Assembly (NCBI GenBank): GCA_945883955.1
Contig: CAMCYN010000006.1
Coordinates: forward strand, 1-43,726
Origin: Akkermansia muciniphila
Lineage (GTDB): Bacteria; Verrucomicrobiota; Verrucomicrobiia; Chthoniobacterales; Chthoniobacteraceae
Direction: 5' to 3'
DNA: 43,726 nucleotides
Part shown: positions 25,829 through 33,228 of the stretch, in pieces
Position numbering within the stretch: the stretch's first letter is position 1
How the letters are laid out: each line of letters begins with the position of its first letter
Translations under genes and position numbers: made by a program
The notes under the pieces: model-generated
What the model saw: the letters and a program-made list of their open reading frames with translations, nothing else
What the model was told of the DNA's origin: nothing
Databases searched by the model: none

Positions 25829-28303
25829 TTAGGGCTTTTCAGGGAGGTTAGAGTTAACGATAACATTGTCTATCCAAGCACGCTGTTCTTGCGGCGTGAA
25901 CGAAAAGAGTCCGGGCGCGCCGTCCGTATGGGCGGTTTTATGGGGCACTTCAATGGTCCATGCCGCAGGTTCCGCGTCCCCTTTCTTCCAGACCTTGGCA
26001 CGCACAACGCCCGATCCATCGGCCGCCAAATCCACACGAGACTTTAGCTGGTACCATTGATTGGGCGACCAAGCGAAAGGAACGGACTCACGCAGGCGCT
26101 CCTGATTCGAACTTACCTCAAGAGCCTGTGCATTACCCTTCAATACAACTAGATAGCGCTGATTAATGAGCCCAATTTCGCTCATCTTCCGCTTGTTGCC
26201 TTCGGTAAGCAAATCAGCCTGGATCGTATAATTGCGGGATCCTGGATGTCCGATAAAAATTTGCCCTCGCTGGAAAAGCTTATTATCGATCGTCTTGCAG
26301 AGCGCTTTATTGTCCCCCTCACCTGGTGCCTTACGCACCTCAAAGCGAAAACGGGCAGAATTCCAAGCAAGAGGAGGGTAAGCAAACGGGGTCGCAGGTT
26401 CCAAAGTGTTCGGAATAGCCGGTGCCGGTGGCATATCCGTGCTCAACGCCAAGTCGAATTGTTCAAAATCAATATTCAGCGGAATGTCCGGCAAGACCCG
26501 CGCCCTCATTGTCCCCTTGAGGTCTCCCAGACTGGCTTGAAAAGCCCCTGCACTCGCCAAAGGAGCGTCATCGGCAACCAGTTTTGCCGCTCCGTCAAAT
26601 TTACCCTTCATTTGCGCCTTCACCAAGGCGGTTGGCGGAATGTAGCTCTCGAACTTCACTTTGCTCAGGTCCACTGACTCCTGAACAGTGAACCCCTTGG
26701 CATCCAGGGAGCGAACCCGAACCTGGCGAGACTCACCAGGCCTCAGAAGCATCTCGCTAGGAATTATTTGCAATCGTGAAGCAGGCCCCACGGCAACCTC
26801 CGGCCAGTTCTCCCGAGCATTCACCTGGGCGGCCGCAGGGTTATTTCCCGCTTTACCAAAGCAATACAACTTTCGATCGGTTTGAACGTAGAGTTTGCCA
26901 TTAAACGGGACAGGAGTCCCGTAGCAGCGTCCCTCCAAAATGGTGCGAGACAGCACTTCCACGTCCCCGTCTCCCGGTTTCAAAACAAACAACTCTCCAT
27001 TGCCACCCGTGTCATTTCCCTCGCCAGCAGCACCGGCCGCGCTGGCGTCAGCTATATAGACAGCCACATACAATTTCCCGTCTCCGTACATTGGTGAACT
27101 CTGACGCTGTTCTGGAGCAAGTTTCCTTCGCCACAGCACCTTACCATTGTCCGCGTCGGCGGCCACGACTTCGCCGGTTCCCGTCACCGAATACAATCGA
27201 TTCCCAACTAAACACGGAGAACTTGCTAGATTGCCTAGCGGATTCCGCCAGATCTCGAGTTCCTTTGGATCAAGCACCATTGGCTTTCCCGCCTCAGGTG
27301 CCGTCACGCCCAGAGGAAGTTTAAAAGCCGCAGACCGTCCAACTTCGCTCGTATCCAAGTTTTCGGATTCATGCACAACCAACAACGAATCCTTATACCG
27401 AAGAATCGAAGCATTAATCCCCCCCTTAGCCCCCGCCTTTGCGGCCGGAAAGCGGAAGATTGGATCCCCAGTTCGGGCATTAATTCCCACAACCGTTGAA
27501 TCGCCTCCTGCCGAAATAAGGACCCGCTGACCGTCCATCCAACTCAGTAACGGATGAGAAAATGTATTGTCCTGAGGCCGTTCACCGGGAGCACTTGTCC
27601 AAACAAGCTCTCCTGTTCGCTTATCGAAAGCATAAAACCGATCTCCGGCTGCTCCATTGGCTCCCCAGTTCGAGGTGATTCCCCTAGTGATCACCAATTC
27701 ACGATCGAGCACAGGCGAAGCGGTCCGTGAATTCGGAAAGGTCATTCGGCCATATGCCTCCATCAACGAATGCTGCCACAGGAGCTTTCCATCTGACGAA
27801 AAGCATGAAAAAAGGCCCTGGGTGCACTGCACATAGACATTTCCAGTTTCGGCATCTACCGCAGGACTCGAAGTCGAATACCGGAGGTAAATTGTATCAC
27901 TTAGAAAGTCATTGAAACGGTGCATCCAAAGCTTTTTACCGCTCTCAGCATCTAGGCAAGCTACAACCTCCTGTAGATTAGAACCTTCCCCAAGATACCC
28001 GTTAATATAAAGGTTTCCCCGGTAAACCACCGGAGTGGATTGTCCAGGGAGATCTGCTGTCCAGAGGGGAGATTTTGAATCCACCGAGGAAGGCAATCCC
28101 ACCTCGGGAGTCGTACCGTTGTGACTCGGTCCCCGCCAGTCAGTCCAGCCTTGAGCGGAGAGGGCAAAATTCCCGGGCCGACCTAAATTGGAAGCCGATC
28201 GTTTCTCTCCACCATGCCCCGAGGAAGGCGTCTGCTGCGGCGCAGCAAACAAGGAGGTTGAAAGACACAAGGTGGCGAAAAGAAGGGCGGAGGGGAGTTT
28301 CAT
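25829..28303 (-). CDS. Large secreted beta-propeller with C-terminal LamG-like domain
   Basis: This 824-residue protein is the first gene of the ten-gene operon. It has a signal peptide (1-20, MKLPSALLFATLCLSTSLFA) and a propeller (about 50-480) starting WTDWRGPSHNG. Blades include VACLDAESGKKLWMHR, FYAFDKRTGELVWT and VVAADADNGKVLWRR. A middle beta domain (about 495-610) contains LRPGESRQVRVRSLDAKG. The final part (about 620-824) looks like a LamG/concanavalin-like jelly roll of the kind also seen in DUF1080-type proteins, with RNYTIQADLL, WSPNQWYQLKSRVD and RAWIDNVIVNS. That domain often binds carbohydrate. It is probably periplasmic or surface-associated. Confidence 0.83.
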   Translation of the reverse strand: MKLPSALLFATLCLSTSLFAAPQQTPSSGHGGEKRSASNLGRPGNFALSAQGWTDWRGPSHNGTTPEVGLPSSVDSKSPLWTADLPGQSTPVVYRGNLYINGYLGEGSNLQEVVACLDAESGKKLWMHRFNDFLSDTIYLRYSTSSPAVDAETGNVYVQCTQGLFSCFSSDGKLLWQHSLMEAYGRMTFPNSRTASPVLDRELVITRGITSNWGANGAAGDRFYAFDKRTGELVWTSAPGERPQDNTFSHPLLSWMDGQRVLISAGGDSTVVGINARTGDPIFRFPAAKAGAKGGINASILRYKDSLLVVHESENLDTSEVGRSAAFKLPLGVTAPEAGKPMVLDPKELEIWRNPLGNLASSPCLVGNRLYSVTGTGEVVAADADNGKVLWRRKLAPEQRQSSPMYGDGKLYVAVYIADASAAGAAGEGNDTGGNGELFVLKPGDGDVEVLSRTILEGRCYGTPVPFNGKLYVQTDRKLYCFGKAGNNPAAAQVNARENWPEVAVGPASRLQIIPSEMLLRPGESRQVRVRSLDAKGFTVQESVDLSKVKFESYIPPTALVKAQMKGKFDGAAKLVADDAPLASAGAFQASLGDLKGTMRARVLPDIPLNIDFEQFDLALSTDMPPAPAIPNTLEPATPFAYPPLAWNSARFRFEVRKAPGEGDNKALCKTIDNKLFQRGQIFIGHPGSRNYTIQADLLTEGNKRKMSEIGLINQRYLVVLKGNAQALEVSSNQERLRESVPFAWSPNQWYQLKSRVDLAADGSGVVRAKVWKKGDAEPAAWTIEVPHKTAHTDGAPGLFSFTPQEQRAWIDNVIVNSNLPEKP

Positions 28304-28705
28304 ACAACAGCGGAGGAAGCCTAGAAGGCCCGAAAGTGATACGTACGCGTATTAATTTTTGCAAGCGTATTTTTCGCTCTTCTCTTGCGGCTCAAGGCCT
28401 CGCCGGTCTTTTCCGCGCGGAGCCTTTACCAGTGCTCACACTCGTCCGCCGACATGGTTCGCGACCCTTCCCGCATCATGGATCCGACAAATCAGCTCTG
28501 CACAATTAACAACTGCCTAAATCACGAACGAGTACACAATCCAACCGCACGATGATGATACAGCCGCCCCTTACAGCTTCGACAGCTATCTCGCATCCAA
28601 TGTTTTACAGATATACATCCGAGAACAAAAGCGCCTCCGATTTACATACAGCCGTATATCCAACGCACCATCTAATACAGTCACTAAATCTACTCCTCCA
28701 CCTAT
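28304..28705. other. Divergent regulatory region between the ten-gene operon and the winged-helix gene
   Basis: This 402-base region separates two divergent transcripts. No coding stretch is credible: the small open frames have no start signal or protein-like composition. Its left end is AT-rich and carries the candidate operon promoter. Its middle is of mixed composition without recognisable repeats or hairpins. An operator for the neighbouring winged-helix protein would be expected here, but I cannot point to it. Confidence 0.5.
28336..28364 (-). promoter_or_regulatory. Candidate sigma-70-type promoter of the ten-gene operon
   Basis: On the minus strand TTGCAA (28359-28364) and TATCAC (28336-28341) are separated by 17 bases, each four of six matches to the consensus boxes. 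The implied start is about 25 bases before the ATG of the large propeller gene. A repeated GCGTATT element overlaps the -35 side. The match is moderate, so this is only a candidate. Confidence 0.3.
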
Positions 28706-29443
28706 ATGCATCTCCAGAAAGACTCCACACCCCTGAAAAGGGCCACCATCCCAAATAAAACCCCGAATCAACGGATCGCGTCACTCAAGGACCTGATGTC
28801 CCTAGAAGAACAACGAGAGGCACTTCAATTGCAGCTAGACAAGATTCAAAGCAAAGTAGCGTCCCTCCAGTTTACGATTTGTTCAACAGTGGACACCCAC
28901 CTTCGCCACGACAGCCACTTGCAATCTTCTGGAGGATCGCGACAAGTCGCACAGCGACCCCGCATGCCACGCGGGGGCCTTCGTAAACAAATATTTGAGG
29001 CCTTACGGGCCGGAGGGTCGACTGGTGTCTTGGTTAAAGATTTAGCGGTCGCCTTAGCGATGCGGCCCGTAAATATCCATTCGTGGTTTCACTCCGCACT
29101 CAAACGCTATCCCCAGATCGAAAAGCTTGCGCCCGGCCACTACCTTCTCAACGGCAATATTCTTCCCACCTCAACCACTGCGCCTTCACAAACCCGACCT
29201 CTTGCAACTGGGCGCAGTGGGCGGCAGCGCATGCGGCCAAAAAGAGGGGAAATCTCCCGTCAAATTTTAGAACTCCTCAGGGGAGCAGGAAGCGAAGGAA
29301 TCAGCGTTGCGCAAATCGCAGCACACACTGGTTCTCACTACAGGAACATTCACGTTTGGTTCTCGAGTACCGGTAAAAAGAATCCGCTGATCCAGCGCAT
29401 AAACCGAGGCATATACCGACTACAAACTTCTAACCTCGTCTAA
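28706..29443 (+). CDS. Tandem winged-helix protein with N-terminal coiled coil
   Basis: This 245-residue protein has an N-terminal amphipathic segment (about 22-55, SLEEQREALQLQLDKIQ) that should form a coiled coil. Two copies of a 60-residue helical domain follow at 89-148 and 180-239. They align without gaps at about 40 percent identity: RG....QI.E.LR..GS.G..V, then NIH.WF.S, then P.I and G.Y.L. The pattern of three helices followed by a two-strand wing (RINRGIYRL) fits winged-helix DNA binding. A basic linker (RSGRQRMRPKRG) joins them. No named family was recognised. It is divergent from the ten-gene operon and convergent with the flagellar operon, so regulation of either is possible. An alternative ATG at 28796 has a better ribosome site but cuts the coiled-coil region. 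Confidence 0.75.
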   Translation: MHLQKDSTPLKRATIPNKTPNQRIASLKDLMSLEEQREALQLQLDKIQSKVASLQFTICSTVDTHLRHDSHLQSSGGSRQVAQRPRMPRGGLRKQIFEALRAGGSTGVLVKDLAVALAMRPVNIHSWFHSALKRYPQIEKLAPGHYLLNGNILPTSTTAPSQTRPLATGRSGRQRMRPKRGEISRQILELLRGAGSEGISVAQIAAHTGSHYRNIHVWFSSTGKKNPLIQRINRGIYRLQTSNLV

Positions 29444-29487
29444 TTCAGGGTTCTCGCAAATTTTTCACCTTCCGGCTCATATCCCGC

Positions 29488-30186
29488 CTACTTCAAAGCC
29501 AGATGAACCGCCATCCGTTGGTTTTCTGGTGCCTTGGGATCAGTCCCTTCCAGGGGCCGCGTGTCGGCAAAAGCGTTAACCCTGAGGATTTGCTGAGGGT
29601 TAAGTTCATAATGAACAAAGCGACGACGCGCGGCATTCGTCCGATCCAGACTCAATTCCCATGGCCCGTATTTGGAAACTTCGCCCGATATAGTGCCCTT
29701 GGCAGTATGACCGTCGATGTACAGCTTCATCGAAAATCGCCTCGCCACCATCGAGAGGTTTTGAATCACAAAATCCCCCCAAGGAGTTAACTCCGCCGTT
29801 CCCTTTTTGAACACGGCCTGATTCGTCCGCTCAAACATCGTCACCTTTAAAACCCCGTTCAAAGACCTGATCTCCACGGGCTTTTCGTTAGGGATATCCG
29901 CCAACTTCAACATCCTGATCAACTCGTCGCTAATCATCTCAAGCTTCTTGTTAGAGTCGGTAGAACTATCTTCACCGCTCAGAGGGGAGTCTTTAACACC
30001 AATCGTGTCCTTGTCTCCACCTGGTGCGCCTTCACTCAAGACTTCGTCATCAAATACGACCTTCTGCTTCTCTTTAGGATCCGGCGCGATAATCCAAAGC
30101 ACAATAAACAAGGCCATCATAGCGGTGACAAAGTCCGCATATGCCACCTTCCACGCTCCCCCATGATGTGCGGCCTTTTTTCCCAT
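29488..30186 (-). CDS. motB: Flagellar motor protein MotB (copy 2 in operon order)
   Basis: This 232-residue stator protein has a short basic start, then GGAWKVAYADFVTAMMALFI. The helix carries the proton-conducting Asp at D18 (YADF). A plug and linker rich in Asp/Ser come next, and the C-terminal OmpA-like peptidoglycan-binding domain has FKKGTAELTPWGDFVI, LYIDGHTAKG, LSLDRTNAARRRFV and QRMAVHLALK. The TAMMALFIVLWI helix matches proton-type rather than sodium-type stators. It follows the Cys-rich gene by 33 bases and is the last gene of the flagellar operon. It is the same length as the other MotB but diverged outside the N-terminal helix. Confidence 0.92.
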   Translation of the reverse strand: MGKKAAHHGGAWKVAYADFVTAMMALFIVLWIIAPDPKEKQKVVFDDEVLSEGAPGGDKDTIGVKDSPLSGEDSSTDSNKKLEMISDELIRMLKLADIPNEKPVEIRSLNGVLKVTMFERTNQAVFKKGTAELTPWGDFVIQNLSMVARRFSMKLYIDGHTAKGTISGEVSKYGPWELSLDRTNAARRRFVHYELNPQQILRVNAFADTRPLEGTDPKAPENQRMAVHLALK

Positions 30187-30219
30187 TTGAACAACCGGTT
30201 TCGCTAAGGAAAATCCTCG

Positions 30220-30582
30220 TTAGTAGGTGCAATCCAACTCTATCCGACGACAACAGGTGCAGGTAACGACAATCTTATCGATGCGGCCAGCATTAGTCAC
30301 CACCTCAACCGAAGGTGACTCTAACGCCTTAGAAATGGATTGACCTTCAACCGCGGGCGGATCGGGAGTAATTTCGTTCCTAGGCTCAACGACATTGCCG
30401 GCTTCCAGCAAGGCTGAACGAAGAGACTGAAATCCTCCGGTCCTTGATAACCCCTCGCCAAAAGTGTCATCGCTATCAAGAAGATCTCGGTACGGCAGCT
30501 CTTCAACAGGAGGCAATACACCGTCAGACTCCGCCGCCACCGCCTTTGGACGGCTGGCAAGAAAGCTTTCCATGAACTTCAT
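30220..30582 (-). CDS. Small protein with Cys-rich C-terminus between two motB genes
   Basis: I do not recognise this 120-residue protein. Residues 1-95 are acidic and low in complexity, with no signal peptide or membrane segment. The last 22 residues are distinctive: IDKIVVTCTCCRRIELDCTY, with four cysteines in CTCC...C spacing that could bind a metal or form disulphides. Its ATG overlaps the stop of the first motB gene (ATGA), so it is translationally coupled to the stator genes. That position suggests a stator or motor accessory role, but there is no direct evidence. Confidence 0.7.
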   Translation of the reverse strand: MKFMESFLASRPKAVAAESDGVLPPVEELPYRDLLDSDDTFGEGLSRTGGFQSLRSALLEAGNVVEPRNEITPDPPAVEGQSISKALESPSVEVVTNAGRIDKIVVTCTCCRRIELDCTY

Positions 30583-31277
30583 TTGAGGAGATTTAGATTA
30601 AGGGTGATCCGCTGATTATCCTGGGAAGCAGGATCGGCTGAAACCAATGGCTGGGTATCCCCGTAGCCAGAAAGCCGAACAATCCACTTCGGTTCCAGAG
30701 CATAATTAACGAGGGCTCGTCGCGCAGAATTTGCACGGTCAGCACTCAATTCCCATAGGCCATAGTCCGGGCCTTGGCTGGGCCCTTTTCCCGCAGAGGT
30801 ATGGCCTTCGATAAACACCCTCATTTTGTTTCGCTCAATAATCCAAGAAAGACTTTCCATCACAAAGTCGCCCCACTTGGTAAGCTTGGCTGAATCTTTC
30901 TCGAACATAGGACGCTTATTGCGGTCAAACAAGGTTAGCTTCAAAGCATCTGCCGTTATCTGGATGTCGATTGGCTTATCATCCGAGTCATTGGCATTAA
31001 CAATTTTTTGCATTTCAGCAGCAATCTTCTCCAACCGCTCAATCTGCTGTTCGGCCGCCATTTTGTCGTAGTCCACGCCCGGGGTGACTACATCGGTCTG
31101 GCTAACGCCTCCCTTTTGCCCAATCAAGGGCTTCTTAAAGGTCGCAGCGATTTCCTCCGCCATCTGTGGCCTATCTTTAATGATCCATAAAACAATGAAC
31201 AAGGCCATCATTGCCGTCACAAAATCGGCATATGCGACTTTCCATGCACCGCCGTGATGTTCGTTCTTTTTTCCCAT
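30579..31277 (-). CDS. motB: Flagellar motor protein MotB (copy 1 in operon order)
   Basis: This 232-residue MotB paralogue starts MGKKNEHHGGAWKVAYADF and shares the whole N-terminal helix with the other copy, including the proton-carrying Asp. The linker differs and has a helical stretch (AAEQQIERLEKIAAEMQ). The OmpA-like domain shows FEKDSAKLTKWGDFV, VFIEGHTSAGKGP, LSADRANSARRALV and QRITLNLNLLK. The ATG at 31277 is preferred to one 21 bases upstream because it matches the MGKK start of its paralogue. It follows motA by 44 bases. Together with MotA it should form a proton-driven stator. Confidence 0.92.
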   Translation of the reverse strand: MGKKNEHHGGAWKVAYADFVTAMMALFIVLWIIKDRPQMAEEIAATFKKPLIGQKGGVSQTDVVTPGVDYDKMAAEQQIERLEKIAAEMQKIVNANDSDDKPIDIQITADALKLTLFDRNKRPMFEKDSAKLTKWGDFVMESLSWIIERNKMRVFIEGHTSAGKGPSQGPDYGLWELSADRANSARRALVNYALEPKWIVRLSGYGDTQPLVSADPASQDNQRITLNLNLLK

Positions 31278-31321
31278 GGGCAGGACTGGATAAATCAATT
31301 AAAGAGGCCTGTGGGTGCGAA

Positions 31322-32179
31322 CTACTTTCCGACTGTCTTTAAAATTTCCTCCAATTGGTCAGCAGAAGGGGTCAAATGATGATCGAGACAACGCCGTGAC
31401 ACTTCAACGGCCATCAAAGGGGCCATTCCTTGAGCAAATCCACACAGTCCCTTCATCAGGCCCAAGTAATACTGGTTTTCAAGACTATTGTTGGCAGTAA
31501 TACGGGCCGCGGTCGGATTAACAAATCCATAAGCGCCAAGAACCCCCATCAAGGTGCCAGTTAAAGCTCCCGCAACGCTCTTACCTACCATTCCTGCGCC
31601 TTGATCAACGATGGCCATTGTGTGGATAATTCCCAACACCGCAGCAATAATCCCTATTCCAGGTAGAGAGTCACCTATCAATTGAAGCATGTGAATTGGC
31701 TCAGCCGCCTCCTCTTCTTTTGCGTTTAAACTGACCATCATCAGTGATTCGAGCTGGTCCGGCTTGATTCGACCATCGATAAGTGGCTTCAAACCGTTAC
31801 AAAGAAAATCTAAACGATCGTGATTACCTGCTAAAGTCTTGTACTTTGAAAAAATCGCACTCTTATTTGGATCCAGGACGTGATCTTCAAGCGCAATCAG
31901 TCCGTTTCTTCGAGCTGTATTAAAGAGCTCATACATCAACTTTAACAACTCCTCCACATCCGGCTTTGCTACCGAGCCTCCCTTCAAGGCGACTACCAAC
32001 GACCCCACTAGGTTTTTGAGGCCCGCCATAGAGCTTGAAATCACCAACAGCCCCAAAGTGATTCCACCAAGCGTCACAAACTCTGACGCGACGAAGAGGG
32101 AGGACACATGGCCTCCGGCCATGGTAAAGCCTCCAATACATCCGACTATCACCAATATATAACCAATGATCAGGAGCAT
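31322..32179 (-). CDS. motA: Flagellar motor protein MotA
   Basis: This 285-residue inner-membrane protein has four predicted helices: two near the start (LLIIGYILVIVGCIGGFTMAG and FVTLGGITLGLLVIS), then a long cytoplasmic loop (about 60-165), then two more in SLPGIGIIAAVLGIIHTMAIV and VAGALTGTLMGVLGAYGFV. That is the MotA/TolQ/ExbB arrangement, and the length is usual for MotA. Its start overlaps the end of fliA by ten bases. As the only MotA here, it must pair with one or both MotB paralogues. Confidence 0.95.
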   Translation of the reverse strand: MLLIIGYILVIVGCIGGFTMAGGHVSSLFVASEFVTLGGITLGLLVISSSMAGLKNLVGSLVVALKGGSVAKPDVEELLKLMYELFNTARRNGLIALEDHVLDPNKSAIFSKYKTLAGNHDRLDFLCNGLKPLIDGRIKPDQLESLMMVSLNAKEEEAAEPIHMLQLIGDSLPGIGIIAAVLGIIHTMAIVDQGAGMVGKSVAGALTGTLMGVLGAYGFVNPTAARITANNSLENQYYLGLMKGLCGFAQGMAPLMAVEVSRRCLDHHLTPSADQLEEILKTVGK

Positions 32180-32964
32180 AAGATAGGGTTGTTCAGTCGC
32201 TTAACAAAATTCCGAAGACTCAAGACAGCTTGCGTGTGGATCTGTGAAATCCGACCTTCCGTTAGCTGATATACCGCGGCGATCTCGGATAGCCGCATAT
32301 TCTCAAAATAATACATAGCCAGCACCTTCTTAGGCAACTCTGGCATTTTACTTATCTGGTCGAGAACAAGTTCATGGATCTCCTTGCGCTCAAGCGATTC
32401 CCGAGGACAATCCTGCGATTCATCCGCCACACGCTCATGGAAAAGGCCTTCTATACTTCCCTCACCTGAAGAAGCCTCGTCCAATGGAACAAAACTTACC
32501 GGCCTAACATCATCCAAGAGGCCCCAATATTCTTCCAAGGAAATATTCAACTCCCGGGCAACCTCCCCTTCCTCGGCAGGACGGCCCAAGCGTTGCTCTA
32601 GGCACTCTAAGGCCTCGCGAACTCTTTTGGCTTTATCTCGAACGCTGCGTGGAGTCCAATCCATTCGGCGCAACTCGTCCCTGACCGCTCCTCGAATATG
32701 CAGCGCCGCAAACCCGGCAAAAACCGTGCCTAATGTCGGGTCGAACTTTTGTACGGCGTTGATCAACCCATGAAATCCAACACTGTAGAGGTCGTTTATA
32801 TCTAAAGCCGCAGGTAAAAATATCCGCATCCTATCCACGACGGCCCGAATCACAGGGAGATTTCGCTCGAGCATTGCCTCCTTCTCTTCCTCTGTGAAGT
32901 AAGCGCGCACGACAGTGGCATTCGTCGGCGGGATTGGCGATGGAGCAGAACTCGGACGGCGCAT
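32170..32964 (-). CDS. fliA: Flagellar sigma factor FliA (sigma-28)
   Basis: This 264-residue sigma factor has region 2 with INDLYSVGFHGLINAVQKFDPT and FAGFAALHIRGAVRDELRRMDW, typical of the FliA/WhiG group. Region 3 follows (RSVRDKAKRVREALECLEQRLGR, acting as the -10 contact helix and linker), then region 4 with LPKKVLAMYYFENMRLSEIA and the recognition helix VYQLTEGRISQIHTQAV. It should direct transcription of late flagellar genes. It lies between the small membrane-protein gene and motA within the flagellar operon; an anti-sigma FlgM is not seen in this window. Confidence 0.95.
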   Translation of the reverse strand: MRRPSSAPSPIPPTNATVVRAYFTEEEKEAMLERNLPVIRAVVDRMRIFLPAALDINDLYSVGFHGLINAVQKFDPTLGTVFAGFAALHIRGAVRDELRRMDWTPRSVRDKAKRVREALECLEQRLGRPAEEGEVARELNISLEEYWGLLDDVRPVSFVPLDEASSGEGSIEGLFHERVADESQDCPRESLERKEIHELVLDQISKMPELPKKVLAMYYFENMRLSEIAAVYQLTEGRISQIHTQAVLSLRNFVKRLNNPILCS

Positions 32965-32979
32965 AATAGAGAAGCCTTG

Positions 32980-33228
32980 CTAGGACACCCGTGAGTTTCT
33001 GTCTTCCTGATCTCCAGCGAGAGACGCCTCAAGCTTCGCCCGTTCTAGCAGACGAGCTCTTAATCCGGCGATAAAAGCCGAATGGAGAATTCTGAAGAGC
33101 ATCCCCCCAACGACGCATCCGATGGCTGCATCACGCAAGGCCAAGGCCGGTCTGTTGCCTGCATAAAAACTAGCAACCAGCACCGATGCGAAACCAATAA
33201 AGCCTCCAAGCAAAAGAAAGTACCTCAT
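32980..33228 (-). CDS. Small two-helix membrane protein after flhF
   Basis: This 82-residue protein has two hydrophobic helices (about 3-22, LLLGGFIGFASVLVASFYAG, and 34-52, AIGCVVGGMLFRILHSAFI) and a basic, helical tail (LRARLLERAKLEASLAG). I do not recognise a family. Its ATG overlaps the flhF stop (ATGA), so it is probably co-translated, and it stops 15 bases before fliA. Many bacteria carry flhG (a MinD-like ATPase) at this spot; this protein is far too small to be it. Confidence 0.75.
   Translation of the reverse strand: MRYFLLLGGFIGFASVLVASFYAGNRPALALRDAAIGCVVGGMLFRILHSAFIAGLRARLLERAKLEASLAGDQEDRNSRVS

Noticed and set aside
17878-28303. A quinoprotein methanol or ethanol oxidation cluster
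   Set aside because: The propellers lack a visible vicinal disulphide and no cytochrome or pqq genes lie in the operon; the chorismate-lyase-like gene also points to synthesis rather than oxidation.
28304-28705. Small open frames in the divergent region as short genes
   Set aside because: They have no ribosome site, no protein-like composition, and overlap the neighbouring gene starts.
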